64,000 nucleotides of DNA, from assembly GCA_934132775.1 (NCBI GenBank), contig CAKPAA010000001.1, positions 62,001 through 126,000 of the forward strand, written 5' to 3'. The notes beneath the pieces were generated by a model. The model was not told where the DNA came from and made no database searches. It saw only the letters and a list, made by a program, of their open reading frames with translations. Shown here one piece after another: positions 44,885-53,909 of this stretch. The DNA is from an uncultured Clostridia bacterium (lineage in GTDB: Bacteria > Bacillota > Clostridia > TANB77 > UBA1234). The translations under genes and the position numbers were made by a program. Numbering within the stretch: position 1 is the first letter of the stretch; the number at the start of each line of letters is the position of its first letter.

Positions 44885-46579
44885 TTATTCTTTTTTCTTT
44901 ACGATTTCATCGGAAAGTTTATCATCATTCTTTTCAGATACTGCATTATCCGAAAAGTCTGCGTAAAGATTCCTTGTCAGTACTTCATTAAAAGCACAAG
45001 TACATTCATCAAGCGACAGCAACCTAACATCGTTTTTGGTAAGTTCGTACGCCTCATAGCTATCGGGTATAGCAACATTAACGTTGTGAGTCATTAGAAC
45101 ACGCTCGGCAATATCAAACTTTGCTTCAATACTAGCGTGATTCAAGATAACCGTATGAGCATTAGGGCACGTGTTAATAATACTCATCATTTCAGGGAAA
45201 TAGCCGTGCGATGTAAAACCTTGCATCCAAACAGTTTCGCACTTCTTTACGTAGTGCTCATCAGGGTTAATCTCAACAATTTCTCCTCGCCTTGCTTCGT
45301 GCAAAATCCTACTAGGAGAATCAGGAGCAACCCAACCACAGATTACAAAAACGTAATCAGAACGCTGAATGCAATTCTTAAAATAGTTTACGATTCGTCC
45401 ACCATTACCATTAGCAGAAGCCGTGATGATAACACGAGGACCCTCACCGTGAAGTGCAGATGCAACACTCTCACGATTAAAGTCAATCACCTTGAAGTGA
45501 TTTGTGTCAAAAGGTTTTTCGTCCAGATTCTTAAACCAGAAACTATCAAATTGATCATAAGTATTTTTGTACACCGCAAGCTGAGCCATAGTGAGTGGCG
45601 AATCAATAATGACATCGATGTCAATACCTTCTTTTCTAAACTGATTAAGAAGATATACCAAAATTGCATTTCTATCAAGCGAGAAACCAGCAAGCACAAC
45701 ACTCTTTCTGCGTTTAGTTGCGTCAAGAATGATACTCCGAAGTTTCTCAACAGACTGATTAGGCGTTTCAGGTGGTGTCTCAACTCCGTGCAAGGATTCA
45801 AGCAAGATACAATCAACACTATAATTTGGTTTTTCAAAACGATTTTTATACAAAATCGAATTACTCGGACCAATATCACCAGAAAAAAGCATATCAAGAG
45901 AAATGAAAGTATCAGTATCATCAACCATCAATTCAATCTTGCTAGCTCCATTCTGATGAGGTGTCGGAATAAACTTTGCGTACGTATTCTTTTCAACTTC
46001 AACGAACTCGTTAGGTTGAACTGATTCAAAAAGCTTCAAAGTTTCCTCAACATCTTCCTCTGAATACAACACTTGATCATTGAGTTCGTCAATCTGAGCC
46101 ATAGCAGAATCGATATTCTTCCTATCCTTGTAGAACATATCAGTATGGCATTCATACATCATACTGTTGCTCACTTTTCTGAGGCTTTTAGCCGTTATAA
46201 AATCTCTGCCAGCCCTGTGCATATTGATTTTTGCAGCATCACGAAGCATAGGACCTGCAATACTTTTTACGACACTAGTGCAATAAATCTTTCCCTTAAA
46301 GCCTTGCCTATACAAAATAGGAAGCGAACCGATATGATCAAAATGACCGTGTGTCAGCAGCACAAAACTAATATCATTTCCCTTAACGGGATATTCATAG
46401 TTCAATTCCTCATTTGCACCCTGCACTGCACCACAGTCAACTATTCCATACCGAACATTTCCATCACTTGTGAGAATTTTGAGCAACGTACAAGAACCAG
46501 TCACTTCATCTCCAACGCCGCCGATAAAAAGCGTTTTGATACTAGGATACTTCGCATTAAAACCAAAGTTGCTACTCAT
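44885..46579 (-). CDS. Metallo-beta-lactamase/beta-CASP family hydrolase
   Basis: 564 residues. The metallo-beta-lactamase core has the metal signature LTHGHFDHIGS near residue 78, PHQNG later, and the FSGDIGP aspartate block. A beta-CASP-type insert follows (GFSLDRNAILVYLL, IDSPLTMAQL), then VIITASANGNGGR, and the C-terminal histidine region TSHGYF and LNHASIEAKF. RNA-processing enzymes of the CPSF/RNase J group share this layout, so a nuclease is likely but the substrate is not known. ATG at 46579 follows GGAGG by 8 bases. The gene is richer in G+C and uses different codons than its neighbours, pointing to transfer. Confidence 0.78.
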   Translation of the reverse strand: MSSNFGFNAKYPSIKTLFIGGVGDEVTGSCTLLKILTSDGNVRYGIVDCGAVQGANEELNYEYPVKGNDISFVLLTHGHFDHIGSLPILYRQGFKGKIYCTSVVKSIAGPMLRDAAKINMHRAGRDFITAKSLRKVSNSMMYECHTDMFYKDRKNIDSAMAQIDELNDQVLYSEEDVEETLKLFESVQPNEFVEVEKNTYAKFIPTPHQNGASKIELMVDDTDTFISLDMLFSGDIGPSNSILYKNRFEKPNYSVDCILLESLHGVETPPETPNQSVEKLRSIILDATKRRKSVVLAGFSLDRNAILVYLLNQFRKEGIDIDVIIDSPLTMAQLAVYKNTYDQFDSFWFKNLDEKPFDTNHFKVIDFNRESVASALHGEGPRVIITASANGNGGRIVNYFKNCIQRSDYVFVICGWVAPDSPSRILHEARRGEIVEINPDEHYVKKCETVWMQGFTSHGYFPEMMSIINTCPNAHTVILNHASIEAKFDIAERVLMTHNVNVAIPDSYEAYELTKNDVRLLSLDECTCAFNEVLTRNLYADFSDNAVSEKNDDKLSDEIVKKKE

Positions 46580-46642
46580 AAACATTTCCTCCTTAAAATT
46601 ACTTTAATCGGAAGTTTAAATAATCTCATAACTTTCAAATAC

Positions 46643-46671
46643 ATTCTACAATAAAAGTATGAAATAATCAA
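46643..46671 (-). promoter_or_regulatory. Promoter of the beta-CASP gene
   Basis: On the minus strand: TTGATT, 17-base spacer, TAGAAT. Its -35 box lies on the edge of the hairpin at 46669-46716. Confidence 0.65.
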
Positions 46672-46716
46672 GGACTTTTGCTAGCTATATCCAAATTTGA
46701 AATACAAAAATCCTTG
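46669..46716 (-). terminator. Weak terminator candidate after the DUF4363 gene
   Basis: CAAGGACTTTTG (46669-46680) pairs imperfectly with CAAAAATCCTTG (46705-46716). The U-rich part is inside the stem, so confidence is low. Confidence 0.35.
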
Positions 46717-46809
46717 TTCTTCAGTCTTTTGGCTACTTCTACAAATTTCGGCATTTCTCGTAAATCAAATGATTTTATTCAAATTATATTTCATCTTAAC
46801 ACAATACAT

Positions 46810-47190
46810 TTATAAAATATTTACTAACGTAATTTCTTCTCTATATTTCATATCCTCGATATTTCTTTTTAACTTTTCAAAACTTATTTCAAATTCGTCA
46901 CGACTGCTATCTTTATAGTAATTGCAACATTCTATAACAATATCCTCCATATCATTTACATTAGAGTGATATTGCAGAGTTATCCAAATCTTTTGCTTTT
47001 TGTCCCATTCATCTTTTAGTGCTTTAATATTTTTTTCTTTATCTTCATCGCTATCCTCTTCTAGTCCCTTAGAAAAGTTTTCAAGAATTTCTATTATTTC
47101 ATTACCGGACTTTTCAAAATATTTTCTTGCAAAGAAGCTTCCTCCAAAGACTATCGCAACTATTACCATAATAACAAAAAAATCTTTCAT
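46810..47190 (-). CDS. DUF4363 family protein
   Basis: 126 residues: an N-terminal membrane segment (FFVIMVIVAIVFGGSFF) followed by a helical, charged domain with ALKDEWDKKQKIWITLQYH, the typical DUF4363 motif. Function unknown; it would sit outside the membrane. In Clostridia this family is often next to DUF421 proteins, as here (the DUF421 gene ends 163 bases upstream). ATG follows AAGGAAAGGA. Confidence 0.78.
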   Translation of the reverse strand: MKDFFVIMVIVAIVFGGSFFARKYFEKSGNEIIEILENFSKGLEEDSDEDKEKNIKALKDEWDKKQKIWITLQYHSNVNDMEDIVIECCNYYKDSSRDEFEISFEKLKRNIEDMKYREEITLVNIL

Positions 47191-47352
47191 TGACTAATAA
47201 TCCTTTCCTTAGTTTTAGTATGCAAACTAAAAAATATAGAATAATCATTATCTTTAATTTACACACTCCCATAAATAACAAAGTTTTTTAAGCTTATCTT
47301 GCTCTATTAAAATAATTTTTTCTGTTTAAAAACTCCTCACATTATCGCATTT

Positions 47353-48027
47353 TCAAGTCTGCGCCTTTTTTTGAAAGAAAACTTTACCAGCCTCATCACT
47401 AACAAGTAAAAATGTATCTTCCAGCTTTGCTTTGTTATTTTTCAAATTCTTATCTAGCCATTTCCTGTCATAACCCAGATTCTTCAAGTTATTCTCATAT
47501 AAAACTCCGTCCATTACAATTATTCTTGGATACCCAACATAGTCTGTTTTTATCTTCATATCTCCAACAGTTACATTCTCTTTATCTTGTTTTGGTATTA
47601 TACTTATTTCTCCACTCGTCTCTAAAATAGCATACTCAACTTCACTTATATCAGGATATCCTGCGACTCTCATTTGCTCTATCAAGCCGTCTAACGTATA
47701 TCTTTGTCTTCTCAAATTTTCTTCAACAATTACGCCTTTGGATATTAAAACAGATGCTTTGCCACAAATCAGCTTATGCAAATATGGAAACTTAATATTC
47801 AAATAAGATAGCACAAGCTGTGCAACAACAAGTGCAAAAATAGGTATTATACCTTGCAAAATAGGCGTTCCGACTTCTTCCATAGGTGTGCTTGCAACAT
47901 CTGCAATAATGATAATAACAACTAATTCAAGTGGTTGAAGCTGTCCTATCTCTCGCTTTCCCATAAGCCTAACAGCTAATAATACAAACAAATATATAAT
48001 AATAGTTTTTATAAATATTGTAGCCAT
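47353..48027 (-). CDS. DUF421 (YetF-type) membrane protein
   Basis: 224 residues. Three N-terminal membrane helices (about 5-22, 33-50, 58-79) precede a soluble domain with SVLISKGVIVEENLRRQRYTL in two short parts and ISEVEYAILETSGEISII. This is the DUF421 layout found in B. subtilis YetF and YrbG; YetF-type domains are known from spore germinant receptor work, but the general role is uncertain. The first ATG (48039) sits against AGAGGAA; the ATG at 48027 after GAGGAG is chosen. Confidence 0.85.
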   Translation of the reverse strand: MATIFIKTIIIYLFVLLAVRLMGKREIGQLQPLELVVIIIIADVASTPMEEVGTPILQGIIPIFALVVAQLVLSYLNIKFPYLHKLICGKASVLISKGVIVEENLRRQRYTLDGLIEQMRVAGYPDISEVEYAILETSGEISIIPKQDKENVTVGDMKIKTDYVGYPRIIVMDGVLYENNLKNLGYDRKWLDKNLKNNKAKLEDTFLLVSDEAGKVFFQKKAQT

Positions 48028-48164
48028 CTTTCTCCTCATTTCCTCTAATTTTGTTAAATATTTTTTACAAGTTTAGGAATTTTATTCATTTTATTGTATA
48101 TCTTCATAAATCTTGGAAACACTCATATATAGAAAATACGTAAATATTTAAGGAGGTTTTACTT

Positions 48165-48533
48165 ATGGCAAATAAAGAAAGAAGCTCATCAACTCAAATG
48201 ACCGCAGGAGGCATAATTGCAAGATTCATAACGTCTGCAATTGTGCTCGGAATAACAGCGTTTTTCACTCCTGGATTTGAAATATCATCCTTTTGGACAT
48301 TAGTGCTATCAGCTGTTGTTTTAACAATAATGGACTACTTAATAAATATGGTATTAGGAGTAGATGCCTCACCTTTCGGCAGAGGAATAATAGGTTTTGC
48401 GGTTTCAGTTGTTATTTTATATGCAACTCAATTCTTTGTGTCAGGATATTCAATTAGTTGGATTTCAGCAATTGTGGGTGCTTTAATTTATGGAATTGTA
48501 GCTTCAATGGTTCCTGGAAAACAGGCAATGTAA
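48165..48533 (+). CDS. Small four-helix phage-holin-family membrane protein
   Basis: 122 residues with four membrane helices (about 17-37, 41-62, 73-92, 96-115), the arrangement of the Mycobacterial 4-TMS phage holin family, which in Firmicutes is mostly a chromosomal membrane protein of unknown role. No lysin or phage gene is nearby, so lysis is unlikely. ATG follows AAGGAGG. It is divergent from the DUF421 gene. Confidence 0.75.
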   Translation: MANKERSSSTQMTAGGIIARFITSAIVLGITAFFTPGFEISSFWTLVLSAVVLTIMDYLINMVLGVDASPFGRGIIGFAVSVVILYATQFFVSGYSISWISAIVGALIYGIVASMVPGKQAM

Positions 48534-48849
48534 AAACAAACAAGGTTAGTAAGAAAATCATAAACAATACTACAATTTTGAATACAAAATAGTATGTTTT
48601 TAATGATATTACTAATTACTCTGGTATTGATTCATAATTTAAAAACACAACTATTTTAACAGTAAAAGAGCCTGATATGATGAAAAGTGTTGATAATCTC
48701 ATCGAATCAGACTCTTAAATTATTTTTATTTAATTTTATTAAGTTGTTTATTACTTAATTTTTGTTCTCGTAATTCGTAGCATTAAAGCGACAAACATCG
48801 TCAATCAATATTACTTCATTTACTGCATTTCTAAACTCTATTTTACCTT
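48534..48849. other. Convergent intergenic region with a terminator
   Basis: 316 bases without a supported gene. An imperfect inverted repeat at 48664-48716 (AAGAGCCTGAT with ATCAGACTCTT) is followed on the plus strand by AAATTATTTTTATTT and probably ends the holin-like gene. The rest is A+T-rich with nothing notable. Confidence 0.55.
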
Positions 48850-49086
48850 CTACTCATCAAATTCAACTGTCAAATAAAAACCAACATCGCTCGCTTCAAT
48901 CTTTTTTATTCTTCCTTGCTTTGATTTTAGTCTTTCAAAAAGTGGTATATTAGCAGACATTGCAACGGCTGGTTCAATCATATAATACCAACTTGAAGGC
49001 AATTGTCCTTCTGTTACTTGAACAATATCTCCTTTCTTTACTAAATCTGGTCTTTCCATTTTAAAAATCAATTCTCTCATCTTCAA
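48850..49086 (-). CDS. Small hypothetical protein of the ABC export operon
   Basis: 78 residues, soluble, mostly beta: KKGDIVQVTEGQLPSSWYYMIEP and a closing YLTVEFDE. No family recognised. The start is TTG at 49086, 5 bases from AGGAG, or ATG at 49080. It lies 17 bases after the permease gene and is likely cotranscribed with it. Confidence 0.65.
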   Translation of the reverse strand: MKMRELIFKMERPDLVKKGDIVQVTEGQLPSSWYYMIEPAVAMSANIPLFERLKSKQGRIKKIEASDVGFYLTVEFDE

Positions 49087-49103
49087 AACATCTCCTTAAA
49101 CTT

Positions 49104-50285
49104 TTATTCATTTCTCAAAGCTTCTATTGGATTCAATGATGCAGCCTTGTTTGCTGGGAATAATCCAAATATTACACCAATTGAAACAGAAATCGTAAAT
49201 GCTGCAATTATCCACTCTTTTGAATATACAGGAGTTAATTGATCAATTGCACCAACTACATATTTAATAATCAACACTCCTAATATAATTCCTATAATTC
49301 CACCAATTACAGTAAGTAGCAAAGCTTCAAATAAAAATTGTATCATTATATCTTTCTTTTTGGCACCAATTGCTTTTCTAATGCCTATCTCACGAGTTCT
49401 TTCTGTTACAGACACAAACATTATATTCATAATTCCAATTCCACCAACTACTAACGAAATTGTTGCAACGCCACCTATTATAAGCATCATTATTCCTGTT
49501 ATGCTGTCTAACATTGAAAGCATCGTCTCTTGTGTTATTATAAAATAACTATCTTTATCCTTAAAAATTCCATACAGATATTTTTCAACTGCTTGTGTTG
49601 CAAGGTCTATAACATCAGGCGAAGTTGCACTTGCCAAAAACATTGTAACAGTGCTTACCTTCAATGTTCTCTGCGCAACATTTACTGGTAACACAACAAT
49701 ATCATCATCAGTTCCATCAGCATTATTCATAGTAGACTTTAACACACCTATTATCGTAAATTCTATTCCATCAACTTTAATGCTACCACCAAGCGCAGCT
49801 TTAACATCATCACCATATAACTTTTTAGCAACTGCACTACCTAATATCGCAACTTTATTTGAGTTATCTATATCTGTTTGAGATAAGTTTCTTCCATAAC
49901 GCAAAGTCAAATTATCTAATTGCAAATATGTCTCGTTACCACCAACAATTTGTGTATTTTTATTTTCTCCATTTGCTCTAACTTGTGCCCATTTTGTTAT
50001 AAAAGGAGTAATGGTATCAATATAAGCAGAACTGTCAGCAAATTTTTGCAAATCATCTAACTTTATTGAATTTCTTGCTGACGTATCTAGAATCATTGCA
50101 GTTACAACATTCGAGCCTAATCCCTCTATCATACTAGAAACAGTATTCATACAACTTTGTGCAAAACCAACAGCTGCAATAACCGCCGCAACGCCTATTA
50201 TAACGCCAAGCATTGTTAATGCAGAACGCACTTTATTGTTCCAGACACTTTTCATAGCCATTTTAAAAGCCATCAATATACTCAT
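49104..50285 (-). CDS. MacB/FtsX-type ABC transporter permease
   Basis: 393 residues with the MacB layout: one N-terminal helix (about 22-42), a long extracytoplasmic domain (about 45-265) and three C-terminal helices (about 270-295, 320-345, 355-380). The MacB-specific SVTERTREIGIRKAIGAKKKDI loop is intact. It should work with the ATPase at 50289-50969 and the adaptor at 50983-52536 as an export or peptide/antibiotic-resistance system like YknXYZ. ATG follows AAGAGGA. Confidence 0.93.
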   Translation of the reverse strand: MSILMAFKMAMKSVWNNKVRSALTMLGVIIGVAAVIAAVGFAQSCMNTVSSMIEGLGSNVVTAMILDTSARNSIKLDDLQKFADSSAYIDTITPFITKWAQVRANGENKNTQIVGGNETYLQLDNLTLRYGRNLSQTDIDNSNKVAILGSAVAKKLYGDDVKAALGGSIKVDGIEFTIIGVLKSTMNNADGTDDDIVVLPVNVAQRTLKVSTVTMFLASATSPDVIDLATQAVEKYLYGIFKDKDSYFIITQETMLSMLDSITGIMMLIIGGVATISLVVGGIGIMNIMFVSVTERTREIGIRKAIGAKKKDIMIQFLFEALLLTVIGGIIGIILGVLIIKYVVGAIDQLTPVYSKEWIIAAFTISVSIGVIFGLFPANKAASLNPIEALRNE

Positions 50286-50288
50286 ATT

Positions 50289-50969
50289 CTAATCCTCTTT
50301 TCTTGCCTCTTCATATATTTTTCCATCTTGTATTCTAACCATTCTACTTGCTCGCTTTGCCACATCTGAGTCGTGAGTAATTAAAATAATTGTGTTACCT
50401 TTTTTATGTAGCTCTTTAAATATTTGCATTACCTCTTTGCCAGCTTTTGAATCAAGATTTCCAGTCGGCTCATCAGCAAGAATTATTGGTGGATTTGTAA
50501 TCAAAGCCCTGGCAATTGCAACCCTTTGTTGTTGACCACCCGAAAGTTCCGTTGGAGTATGATGAAGTCTCTCTCCAAGCCCAACACTTTCCAAAGCTTT
50601 TTTAGCTCTTTCTCTTCTCTCTCTTGCAGGAACATTCAAATAAATAAGTGGCAATTCAACATTTTCAATAGCAGTAAGCTTTTGAATCAAATTAAATCCC
50701 TGAAATACAAATCCAATTTTATTATTTCTTATGTATGCAAGCTCATCATCGTTTTTCTTACTAACGTCTTCACCATCTAATATATACTTACCACTAGTCG
50801 GAACATCAAGGCAACCAAGCATATTCATCAAAGTTGACTTGCCTGAACCTGATGGCCCAATTATTGATAAAAATTCGTGTTCAGCCACGTGTAAAGAAAC
50901 ATCATCTAAGGCATAAACCTTATTTTCTCCAAGTTGATATATTTTAAAAATATGCTCTAATTTTATCAT
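50289..50969 (-). CDS. MacB-like ABC transporter ATP-binding protein
   Basis: 226-residue nucleotide-binding subunit. Walker A GPSGSGKSTLMN, Q-loop GFVFQGFNLI, signature LSGGQQQRVAIARAL, Walker B ILADEPTGNLD and the H-loop LITHD are all intact. It belongs to the LolD/MacB/FtsE group. ATG follows AAGGAG. It is 3 bases before the permease and 13 after the adaptor. Confidence 0.96.
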   Translation of the reverse strand: MIKLEHIFKIYQLGENKVYALDDVSLHVAEHEFLSIIGPSGSGKSTLMNMLGCLDVPTSGKYILDGEDVSKKNDDELAYIRNNKIGFVFQGFNLIQKLTAIENVELPLIYLNVPARERRERAKKALESVGLGERLHHTPTELSGGQQQRVAIARALITNPPIILADEPTGNLDSKAGKEVMQIFKELHKKGNTIILITHDSDVAKRASRMVRIQDGKIYEEARKED

Positions 50970-50982
50970 TACCTCTCACTCC

Positions 50983-52536
50983 TTAATTGGCACGCATTTG
51001 CATCATACTAGAAGTTGATGGCATATAAATTGAACTTGTTTCAGGTATAATAACTTTTTCTCCTTCATTAAGTCCTGAAAGCACTTCCATATAAGTTGTA
51101 TCCGTTGCACCTGTCTTAATTTCTTTTGTAGTAACTACATCTGAACCTTTTTCATCTTTTTCAAGCACTTGAACATATGAAATGCCATTTTCCTTAGTAA
51201 TAGCGTCTATTGGCACTGTTAAAACATCTTCAATATCGCTAACAACAATATCTGCATTCGCATTCATAGATATTCTAACATCATCTCTGCCATTAAATTC
51301 TATTGTTACATAGTAGTCTGTAATTCCCGCAGTTGTAACACCTTCAAGAGGTATTATAGATATTCTTCCTTCTATCGGAGTTGCTTCTGTTTCTGGAATT
51401 GCGTCAACACTTATAAATACTTTTTGATCTTTATTAAGTTTCGCAACATCTAGCTCATCAACTGGTATCTTAAATTCCATAACGCTTCTATCTGAAACAC
51501 TTGTTAATAGAGAACCAGCCGCAACTAAATCTCCAACTTTATATGGCATAGAAGTTATAATGCCATCAATTTCAGAAACAATTTCATAATTGTCTAATTG
51601 GTCTTTTGTTAAAGCCAATTGATTATATTGATTTTGTAGAGTTAAAGATATGTTCTTTAAATTAGTTGACAAATCAACATTTTCAAGTCTAGCAATTGCT
51701 TCGCCATCTCTAACATAAGAGCCATTATTAACATATACTTCTGCAACAGTTCCCATAGTTTGAGCTCTTACAGTATTCTTCTTTACCAAAGAAAATTGTG
51801 ACTGATTAACACTAGTTATAGCAACCGCACCATTGTTTACTTCGGCTTTGGCAGAAATTCCATCCAAAGAATAACCCGTTGTTTGCACTTCAATTGTAAC
51901 CTCAACAACTTGCGAATTTCCAGAAATAACTTTTCTCATATCACTAACTTTTGTAACTGTTCCTGGTAAAGTTGAATAGCTACTTAAAATTGTGACAATT
52001 GCTGAGTTTCCAACATTTATCAAAGCATTTTGATTATACACAAATTGTAATGTAACTTCATAGTTAGACTCTTTAACAATATCACAAACAGGTGTAGCAT
52101 TAGTGATATAATCTCCTTTTGCAATAGTTAATCCATTTATATATCCCGTGGCATTAGCTGTTATTTTTAAATCAGAAATTTGTTTTTCTGCTGTATTCTT
52201 TGAAAGCTTAGCTTGTTCTATTGCAATCATTTGAGATTTAATACTATTATCATAAGTGCTAGAATCAAGCTTCATAATCACATCGCCAGCTTTTACTTCA
52301 TCGCCCTCATTAAAGAATATATCTGTTATCTCAGCAGAAATTTTAGAATACTCTTTTCTAGACTTCTTAGCTCCAATTGTTCCACTGCCAGAAACAACAG
52401 TTTTAATATTACCTTTCTTCACTTCATATGTACGATATTCTTTTGGCTTTGCACTACTTAAAGCATAAACTCCAACAATTAAAGCAACTACAAGAATTCC
52501 TATAATTATTTTTATTGTTTTTTTCTTATTCTTCAT
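50983..52536 (-). CDS. HlyD/RND-type periplasmic adaptor-like protein
   Basis: 517 residues: an N-terminal membrane segment (IKIIIGILVVALIVGVYAL), a lipoyl-type barrel in two halves (SGSGTIGAKKSRKEYSK and AEVYVNNGSYVRDGEAIARLEN) and a C-terminal beta-barrel (VLTVPIDAITKENG). In Gram-positives such adaptors couple MacB-like permeases to the wall (B. subtilis YknX). Residues about 85-260 carry an extra beta-rich stretch, longer than in many relatives. ATG at 52536 follows AAGGAAG; an open TTG extension is rejected. A promoter lies at 52637-52664. Confidence 0.9.
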   Translation of the reverse strand: MKNKKKTIKIIIGILVVALIVGVYALSSAKPKEYRTYEVKKGNIKTVVSGSGTIGAKKSRKEYSKISAEITDIFFNEGDEVKAGDVIMKLDSSTYDNSIKSQMIAIEQAKLSKNTAEKQISDLKITANATGYINGLTIAKGDYITNATPVCDIVKESNYEVTLQFVYNQNALINVGNSAIVTILSSYSTLPGTVTKVSDMRKVISGNSQVVEVTIEVQTTGYSLDGISAKAEVNNGAVAITSVNQSQFSLVKKNTVRAQTMGTVAEVYVNNGSYVRDGEAIARLENVDLSTNLKNISLTLQNQYNQLALTKDQLDNYEIVSEIDGIITSMPYKVGDLVAAGSLLTSVSDRSVMEFKIPVDELDVAKLNKDQKVFISVDAIPETEATPIEGRISIIPLEGVTTAGITDYYVTIEFNGRDDVRISMNANADIVVSDIEDVLTVPIDAITKENGISYVQVLEKDEKGSDVVTTKEIKTGATDTTYMEVLSGLNEGEKVIIPETSSIYMPSTSSMMQMRAN

Positions 52537-52636
52537 TTTATCAAACTTCCTTTCTTTCAAGATGCAAGTTTTGAGACAAACACCATGTAATCGATTTCAA
52601 ACTTTATTTATCAAAACTTTATAATGATAATGAAGT

Positions 52637-52664
52637 ATTATATATTTTTTTGCACATTATTCAA
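52637..52664 (-). promoter_or_regulatory. Promoter of the ABC export operon
   Basis: On the minus strand: TTGAAT, 16-base spacer, TATAAT, about 90 bases before the adaptor start. Confidence 0.65.
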
Positions 52665-52706
52665 ACACTTTTATGAAATATTTTTCATATTTTGAGAAAC
52701 AAAAAA

Positions 52707-53216
52707 CTACCTATGTCCAAAATACTTACGAACTAATGAACTATTAGAGTAATCAATATTTCCGGTCACATCTCCGATAACTTCAATAAATTCAGGTATA
52801 ACATATTTCTGTTTTTCGTCCTTTAATTCTATTTCAAGAATTGCAGTTTGATGCCAAAAAGGATAGATATCAATTTCATATTTAAGATTATTCATAGAAA
52901 TAATATATCTTGTTTTATATAAAGTTTTTCTGCTTCTGTTTCTAACTAAATAGCCATTATACTCACCTTTCGATATCTCTTTTTCAAGCTCAATTCTAGT
53001 CATATCCGTAAGACTTTTTTTTGATGTATGATAAAACTTTGTGCAACCATTTATAGTCATCTTTCTAACCCTATTACCATATCCATTCTTTACCCTTCCC
53101 AAATAAGTTTGAGAAATCTTAGCAATTTTACAATTAGTATTTTCCCTAATCCACTTTAAATCAGGCATTTTTATTAAAAATTTCTTTTCAATTTCAAGTG
53201 GCATTTCTTTTTTCAT
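52707..53216 (-). CDS. CYTH-domain protein
   Basis: 169 residues with the CYTH signature EIEKKFL at the N-terminus, followed by alternating charged strands (RVRKMTINGCTKFYHTSK, TRIELEKEIS, YEIDIY, LEIELKD). The fold is a tunnel that binds triphosphates with divalent metal; the family includes thiamine-triphosphatase, inorganic triphosphatase and class IV adenylate cyclase. The specific substrate is not deducible. ATG follows GGGGGAAT. It is upstream of the ABC operon but separated by that operon's promoter. Confidence 0.88.
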   Translation of the reverse strand: MKKEMPLEIEKKFLIKMPDLKWIRENTNCKIAKISQTYLGRVKNGYGNRVRKMTINGCTKFYHTSKKSLTDMTRIELEKEISKGEYNGYLVRNRSRKTLYKTRYIISMNNLKYEIDIYPFWHQTAILEIELKDEKQKYVIPEFIEVIGDVTGNIDYSNSSLVRKYFGHR

Positions 53217-53330
53217 AAATATTCCCCCAATATCTAAAATTTAATAGCGTTCTAATATATTTTTTTAACTCACATAACTATAAAAATAAAACAGCTAAAA
53301 ACTTATATAACAGTCTTCAACAAAAAATGT

Positions 53331-53359
53331 TAGCCAGCCTTATAAAATAAGACTGGCTA
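53331..53359 (-). terminator. Intrinsic terminator after the carbohydrate-binding gene
   Basis: TAGCCAGCCTTAT (53331-53343) pairs with ATAAGACTGGCTA (53347-53359) with one mismatch; on the minus strand ACATTTTTTG follows. Confidence 0.8.
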
Positions 53360-53369
53360 TACATATAAA

Positions 53370-53777
53370 TTATTTTACTTTCTTAGTTACAGTTTTTGCA
53401 GTCTTTGATTTTGTTATTGTATTGCAAGAAGTAGAAACCCTTTTAGAAGTTTCCTTCTTTGCTGTCGCTGCTGTTGTCTTAGGCACTTTATTCTTAATTT
53501 CTATAAAACTGTAAGCACTTTTTTGAGATGGTGTAAAACAATAATCATTGCCATAATTATTGTCCCAGTAGCCATCAGCATTTCTAAAACAGAAATTAAG
53601 CTCAGAATTAGCTGGTAATGTAATTTCAGCTTTACAACCAGATTTTAATTTTCTCATTTTGCATTCTGATACATTTTTCCAATTTTCATAGCCATAATGT
53701 AAGAAAACATTATCAGTATCTGCAAGCATTCCATTATATTTAATTTCAAAAGTTTGTCCTTCAATATTTTTAGCCAT
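53370..53777 (-). CDS. CBM25/53-like carbohydrate-binding protein with basic tail
   Basis: 135 residues. The first 95 resemble a starch-binding module of CBM families 25/53: VFLHYGYENWKNV, LPANSELNFCFRNADGYWDNN and GNDYCF. The last 40 residues are a Lys/Thr/Ala/Ser-rich tail with several TxxK repeats, like a histone-H1 tail, and could bind a polyanion or a surface. There is no signal peptide, so it is probably cytoplasmic and could bind glycogen; glgA is at the other end of the window side. ATG at 53777, 9 bases from AAAGGAGA, is chosen over 53786. Confidence 0.65.
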   Translation of the reverse strand: MAKNIEGQTFEIKYNGMLADTDNVFLHYGYENWKNVSECKMRKLKSGCKAEITLPANSELNFCFRNADGYWDNNYGNDYCFTPSQKSAYSFIEIKNKVPKTTAATAKKETSKRVSTSCNTITKSKTAKTVTKKVK

Positions 53778-53813
53778 CCTCACCATTCTCCTTTACCAAA
53801 TTTATCTTTAAAT

Positions 53814-53842
53814 ATAATATATTATTATTTTTAATATTGCAA
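53814..53842 (-). promoter_or_regulatory. Promoter of the carbohydrate-binding gene
   Basis: On the minus strand: TTGCAA, 17-base spacer, TATTAT. Confidence 0.65.
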
Positions 53843-53861
53843 TATTTTTTTAAATTTTTCC

Positions 53862-53890
53862 TTGCCAAATTACTTCTTTTATGCTAAACT
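53862..53890 (+). promoter_or_regulatory. Promoter of tRNA-Trp
   Basis: TTGCCA (53862-53867), 17-base spacer, TAAACT (53885-53890), 19 bases before the tRNA. Confidence 0.7.
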
Positions 53891-53909
53891 AAAAAAGCAG
53901 TGCAGTTAT

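Noticed and set aside
45137..46024. Long plus-strand frame of 295 codons
   Set aside because: Antisense to the beta-CASP gene; it is long only because that gene is richer in G+C. No ribosome binding site and no protein-like features.
46073..46654. Plus-strand frame of 193 codons
   Set aside because: Antisense shadow of the beta-CASP gene.
48165..48533. Prophage lysis gene
   Set aside because: Only a holin-family fold; no endolysin, integrase or structural phage gene is near, so it is treated as a chromosomal membrane protein.
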